Shown piece by piece: positions 59,501-64,000 of a stretch of 64,000 nucleotides of DNA. The first letter of the stretch is position 1; each line of letters begins with the position of its first letter. The stretch comes from Pleodorina starrii (lineage: Eukaryota; Chlorophyta; Chlorophyceae; Chlamydomonadales; Volvocaceae), in assembly GCA_030267565.1 (NCBI GenBank), contig BRXU01000020.1:1432501-1496500 (forward strand), read 5' to 3'. The position numbers were made by a program, and so were the translations under genes. The notes beneath the pieces are model-generated. The model was not told where the DNA came from and did not search any database. It worked only from the letters and a program-made list of their open reading frames with translations.

Positions 59501-62500
59501 GGGCAAGGGTCGTGTATGTATATATGTGTAGGAACAAATGATGAATGAACGAAGCAAGCTGGTGTGGTACTTCATGTATGTATGGAAATTCAAGCTGCCA
59601 ACTAAGAATGAAGCCGCAAAATTGGACCACTGTTACGTCTATATTTTTTCTAATTATGGACGTAGAACTAAGCTATCTACGGGCATCCATCATGCATACC
59701 GTGGGCGTTCCTGCCGGGACAAGCAGCGCGGGGCTGCAGTGCTTCGTGACACCGCCGTCTTCCAACTTGACCGACGCATAGCCGTCCTCAAGGACCTCCA
59801 CCACCTTGCCCGTCTTGCCAAGCATCGTCTCCATGGAGCGATACCAGCCACCGCCGCGGTTCGCCTGCTGGATTGATTCACCGAGCGTCGTCGATTGAGA
59901 CGTACCGGATCGCCACGCACACGCGACGCCGCCGTATCGTGTATGTATGTGTGGGAACAAATGATGAATGAAGGAAGCACGCAAGCTGGTAGCTTTGAAT
60001 CTGAAGGTTTTCTGAGTGCAGCGCTAGCTAGAAAACCCAGGCTTCTGTGAACTCGCTCAGAGGAGTTGTGCCCTCGTAAGGGTGTTGATTGGTACGGCAC
60101 ATGGTGCCAGTTAAGGAGTCCGCGAAGGCGTGAAGGAGTGATGATTTTCGAATTTTGTAGCTACTTAGGGTGGTTGCCGGCTTTTCATTGCTTGCAGGTA
60201 CCCTTTGTGCAACGAACGATGAATTCTCATGAAATCTTCATTTATGGACATTCAAGCTGCCAGCCAGAGGGGTGTCATCTAAGAATGAAGCCGCAAAATT
60301 GGACCATTGTTACAATATAATCTCTACTAATTATAAACGGAGAACTAAGCTATCTACTAGCATCCATCATGCATACCGTGGGCGTTCCTGCCGCCGGGAC
60401 AAGCAGCACGGGGCTCCAGTGCTTCGTGACACCGCCGTCTTCCAACTTGACCGACGCATTGCCATTCTCCAGGACCTCCACCACCTTGCCCGTCTTGCCA
60501 AGCATCGTCTCCATGGAGCGATACCAGCCACCCCGGTTCGCCTGCTGGATTGACCGAGCTTCGTCGATTGAGACGTCCCGGATCGCCACACGCGACCCCA
60601 CCTTGATCTGCAACATGTAACACGACATGCGTATATATACACACGCCAACAGCCACGCCTGTTACAAGCAACGTCTGCTATTATATAGGATCCTATGCGT
60701 ATTCGCAGGGATGTATGTTCTCTCTGTTAGTAATGTAGACCGCTATTCTTGGTATTTAACCTCCCGCAACCTGCCTCAGCTGCGATGCTCCTGATGATCA
60801 CATACCTACCTTGTACGGTGTGCGGAGGGATGTATGCGGGTCATCACTACATACATACCTTGTACGGCTCGATGTCAAAGACGAAGGGGCTCTGTCCGAA
60901 GTTTACGGACAACACGGCGCCCGGGCTGCAGGCAGGTAGGGATAAGACGCACTCATAATAAACGACCTGGCGGGCTACAGGCAAGTTAGCAGGGATAGTA
61001 CGACGCACAAAATACAACGAGCATTCGGGTATTCTGTGGAACACCGATAACCATTACATATGTAAATGAAGGGGAAACTGGTCTGGCATTTAGGGAGGAA
61101 GGGGGGAAAGGGGATGGAGAATGATGAGGAACGGTAGGCGAGGGTACACGGACTGGTTGAGCTTAAGCGGTACGTCCGTGTATATGTCGGCTCACCTCCG
61201 AAGGCTTATGGTGGGGAACAGCGGGTTTTTAATATCAACCGGCAAGGCCTTGCCTGGGCAGCCGTTCTTCCTGCAAGCTCATACACACGGAGTGCGTGAG
61301 GCATTTCGGTAAATACGACCGATATTGTGGACACGCCACGCACATACACGCGTGGTGTATCCGACAAGGCCATACACCTGCCTACATCTAGTCATTACGT
61401 ATGAGCGAACGGAGCTGCATACACGCCCAACAAGCAGTGATAAAATACAGTTGTTTGGTTTAACATCACCGGCGTACGTGAAGAATATCTGCATGCGCTG
61501 GAAATCCAGAGCGGCGCCCACAACGTCCCCTGTGCCGTACTTGAAGCCTTCGTCTATATATATATATATTATATAAAGCACAACAAGGCGAGGCAGCAGC
61601 ATCCGTATCCGCAACTTGACCGCTGGACGTTAAGAAATGGTTGAGGCCACTGCATGTTGTAGGTATCCGCGGAGGAGATAAGGTATCCGCGGAGGAAACG
61701 GAGACAACCACATCGTCTTCAAATAGAAACATACACAGTTTGATAGATGCATACATGTATGGTGGAATGTAAAAGAAAGAGTGCATCTTCCTTGCCATGG
61801 CTGGCGGCACGCCTCATAAACGGCAGGGTGCACGAACTAATAAGGAGCCATGATTAGCCGTTACTGAAAAGGCCCAAGCAGGCACGCCGCCCATGCACAA
61901 TCCAGGTAGATAGATAGGTCATTCGCCGCACACACATGCGCCAACCTACCGTAGTCGTTGCCGCGGCGCCTCTCCCAGATTTTATGGTCACTCTCCCAGA
62001 ACGTTTTGCCGTCGTCTCCGTGCAAGCCGAACGATTCCGCGCCCCACCTACGCGAACCGCCGGGCGCGGTCGTCGCATGCGTGTGGGACGTCGGCAAATG
62101 TATGAACTGCGTGCGATTTGTGCTTTACTTGCAACAACTTATAACACTGAAATAATGAGTTTTCATGAGAACTCATCGTTCGTTACACACAAAGGGCACC
62201 TGCAAGCAATGAAAGCCGTCTTCATTCGGTAGGTAGGCCGGGTGAGGGCCGGCTACCGCGAAAGCTATCGCTAAGGCCTTAATGCCCACAGCCTCGCAGC
62301 AACCACCCTATGTAGCTACGGAACCCGAAAATCACTCCTCCACGCCTTCGTGGACACCTTAACTGGCACCCAGTGCCGTGCCAACGCCCTTATGAGGGCA
62401 CAACTCCTTTGAGTTCACAGAAAACCTAGGTTTTCTAGCGTTGCACTCAGAAAACCTTCAGATATGGGTGTCTTTTCTCTTAAGATTGTGCACATCATGA

Positions 62501-63576
62501 TCTGATGCACAATGCAATGCATGCCCGCCGCCCGTCCGCCTGCCTGATGGAACATACCTATTCATGCTCAGTAACCTACCGACCGAGCATGCACGAATTG
62601 TGCACACCAAAAGCCAGCCCCTGCCATTCTGCCCGAGACCGGCATCTCTCTTCCTAGGAACTGAACGCTATGTCATTCACCGGGCTAGCTGCTGTGTGTC
62701 CGATGCGCGCCATGGCCACTCGCCGCCCCCTGTTTGGGGTCCGTTGCTTTTCCAATCAACAGCGAGGCGGCCTTCGCGCTTGTCTGGACTCCGGCCGCGC
62801 CTCCAAACCACAGCACAAAAACATGTCGAGGATCTCAAATTGTACCTCGCACTCACCCCACGTGATGTGTTTTGGGGTGGCCGCTGTAGGCATAGCCCAG
62901 GCCGATTCTGGCGTTTGCTCCAGCGTCCTGTATCTTAACCTCAAAATAATAAACCCGGCTCGAGGGCGAGGCTGGAAAGTTCGCCTGCACGGCGCCCTGC
63001 GTGTGCATGAACGGCATTCAGGTGTACCAAACATTATTATAAAAGTTAAATTAATTTTGCAAAATGGATGCATATACGTACAAAATATACGTACAAACAA
63101 CAAATATATCTTGCCAACCACGAAAGAACCGCACATCTGCAATATACGATGTATATACGTACACGACATGTGTTCCGACGTGGCATGTGTAGAGCAACGA
63201 AGGTGGAAGAATGAGGCGGAGGATGGCGGCTGATAAGTCGTGGCGTATCGACCGTTTCTCGCTTAATTATCTACCCACCCTTTTCATCCTTTTACTTGCC
63301 AGCACAACCCCAGACAAACATTCGAAGGTGCTCCACGAAGAGCATGCAAATGCTGCATCATGCGTTACATACGCGCGCCTCCCTCCTCTCCTTCTTCCCC
63401 TCGCCCGCCAAATAATCACACGCGCACGCACACACATATATAACATACACACACGCGCGCCAGTATCTCACCACTTGTCTGGTGAACGGGTTGCCGATGT
63501 ACCGCACATCGCACTTCCCCTCCACGGCCACGCTCCTGCCCATCCGCGAGGTGAGAGCGGATGGTGGCGACATCAC
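56354..63576 (-). CDS. Gene C: SPRY-MIB-SPRY-MIB array (5' partial, probably decaying)
   Basis: Minus-strand paralogue of the C-terminal half of gene B. Exons: 63576-63472, 62996-62857, 62047-61950, 61553-61478, 61270-61196, 60925-60859 (SPRY), 60607-60377 (MIB), 59209-59105, 58641-58502, 58000-57924, 57710-57641, 57416-57342, 57156-57090 (SPRY) and 56575-56354 (MIB, ending in a stop). All phases match (1,548 bp, 515 residues plus stop). A second MIB exon at about 59938-59700 is broken and left out. Because the first exon needs an upstream partner, the gene continues beyond 64000, where by analogy U-box and ankyrin exons may lie. The stop is a TGA where the other copies have GGA (Gly in PAGTPT), so this protein lacks further modules. 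Two introns use GC donors (after 57924 and 57090). Confidence 0.75.
57090..59209 (-). CDS. Gene C SPRY domain 2 (six exons)
   Basis: Exons 59209-59105 (VMSPPSALSSVRMGRSVDVD), 58641-58502 (LVYYFEVTVTHAGEDARIGL then GYAHSGHRN), 58000-57924 (W-DKGSFGLDGDDGRTYWES), 57710-57641 (FKYGTGDVVGAALDFQRMQI), 57416-57342 (TKNGCSGRALPFNFKNPLYP) and 57156-57090 (PGAVVSVNFGQSPFVFDIEP). Phases are the standard 0, 2, 1, 2, 2, 0. GC donors follow the third exon (ACG/GCATGT) and the sixth (CAAG/GCAAGT). Confidence 0.87.
59700..59938 (-). pseudogene. Dead MIB exon in gene C
   Basis: A tandem copy of the MIB exon at 60607-60377 and its intron flank (AATGAAGCCGCAAAATTGGAC is shared). The 5' splice-acceptor region is lost, a small insertion breaks VAIRYVSIDDAR with a TGA, and the rest (SMETMLGKTGKVVEVLEDGY) is in another frame. 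The R5 element at 60004-60239 lies between the two copies. Confidence 0.8.
60004..60239. mobile_element. R5 miniature element, copy 3 (inverted)
   Basis: Inverted and shortened relative to 24761-25063, beginning AAGGTTTTCTGAGTGC and ending CTCATGAAATCTT. It sits at the junction of the duplicated MIB exon segments, in what would be an intron of gene C. It lacks the middle GGCCGGGTGAGGGCCGGC part. Confidence 0.7.
60377..60607 (-). CDS. Gene C MIB exon 1
   Basis: 231 bp, phase 0, 77 codons: IKVGSRVAIRDVSIDEARSI, RGGWYRSMETMLGKTGKVVE and KHWSPVLLVPA. Acceptor TGCAG/ATCAAGG and donor ACG/GTATGC. It follows the SPRY block in the same relation as in gene B. Confidence 0.8.
60859..63576 (-). CDS. 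Gene C SPRY domain 1 (six exons)
   Basis: Exons 63576-63472 (VMSPPSALTSRMGRSVAVEG), 62996-62857 (VYYFEVKIQDAGANARIGLG then YAYSGHPK), 62047-61950 (W-GAESFGLHGDDGKTFWES with an extra 7-residue loop), 61553-61478 (FKYGTGDVVGAALDFQRMQI), 61270-61196 (TKNGCPGKALPVDIKNPLFP) and 60925-60859 (PGAVLSVNFGQSPFVFDIEP). Here the sixth exon has a normal GT donor (GTATGT). The VGW tryptophan is present. An R5 element lies in the intron before the third exon. Confidence 0.87.
62156..62461. mobile_element. R5 miniature element, copy 2
   Basis: Direct-orientation copy of 24761-25063 (AAAGCCGTC, GGTAGGTAGGCCGGGTGAGG and GAGTTCACAGAAAACC are shared), in a gene C intron. The paralogous introns at about 33725 and 58095 run straight through this point without the element, so it inserted after the segments duplicated. 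Confidence 0.8.
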
Positions 63577-63701
63577 CTGCGTGCAGCGTATATTGTGTAA
63601 ATGTGTATGTTTGTGTTTATAATGTACGTTGGGCTTTACACTACTGCTGCGTGCGTGTATGCTCGTGGGTGAATGCGTGCACATAATGATACCGATATGT
63701 G

Positions 63702-64000
<299 letters not shown>

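Overview
The window is nuclear DNA of a eukaryote with many introns. It has spliced genes with introns of roughly 300-900 bp, GT-AG and some GC-AG junctions, long microsatellites, a chromodomain Ty3/gypsy retrotransposon, MITEs and a SINE. Single ankyrin repeats on single phase-0 exons, large introns and introns full of ACGT/TGCA alternation suggest a stramenopile, perhaps a brown alga. That placement is inferred from style, not from a marker gene.

Three large genes dominate, all apparently from one modular E3-ligase-like family. Gene A (+ strand, about 1-18.7 kb, 5' end probably outside the window) is an ankyrin protein with at least 17 exons that each encode one repeat, and a long low-complexity exon in the middle. 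Gene B (- strand, 41.63 to 25.37 kb) can be modelled as 26 exons with all phases matching (1,403 codons plus stop): N-terminal helical region, U-box, four ankyrin-type exons, then Mind-bomb/KEG-like SH3 (MIB) repeats alternating with two SPRY domains and ending in three MIB repeats. Gene C (- strand, from beyond 64 kb to 56.35 kb) is a second SPRY-MIB-SPRY-MIB array containing one dead MIB exon and a stop codon in its last MIB exon. Fragments of a fourth member (U-box exons at 47.3 and 46.8 kb) lie between B and C.

Region by region: 0.8-18.7 kb gene A, with a 5.2 kb chromovirus in one intron and a SINE in another; 18.7-25.3 kb repeats (1 kb TIR-like element, blocks R2/R3, a 22-bp minisatellite, block R4 with a decayed MIB exon, a 0.3 kb foldback element); 25.4-41.6 kb gene B; 42.2-44.4 kb blocks R3, R2 and R4 again; 44.6-46.6 kb a retroelement fragment with a Penelope-like reverse transcriptase tail; 46.6-47.3 kb U-box relics; 47.4-48.0 kb a MITE; 48.2-53.6 kb a GC-rich element-like block with a 140-bp satellite; 53.6-55.1 kb R2 and R4; 55.1-64 kb gene C and its downstream flank, ending in an (ATT)n array.

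The downstream flanks of B and C are homologous, as are the R4/R2 blocks after each. The - strand therefore looks like a segmental array that grew by duplication and is decaying in places. By analogy with Mind bomb and KEG, the U-box would recruit an E2 enzyme and the ankyrin, MIB and SPRY modules would bind substrates. This is inference from domain content.
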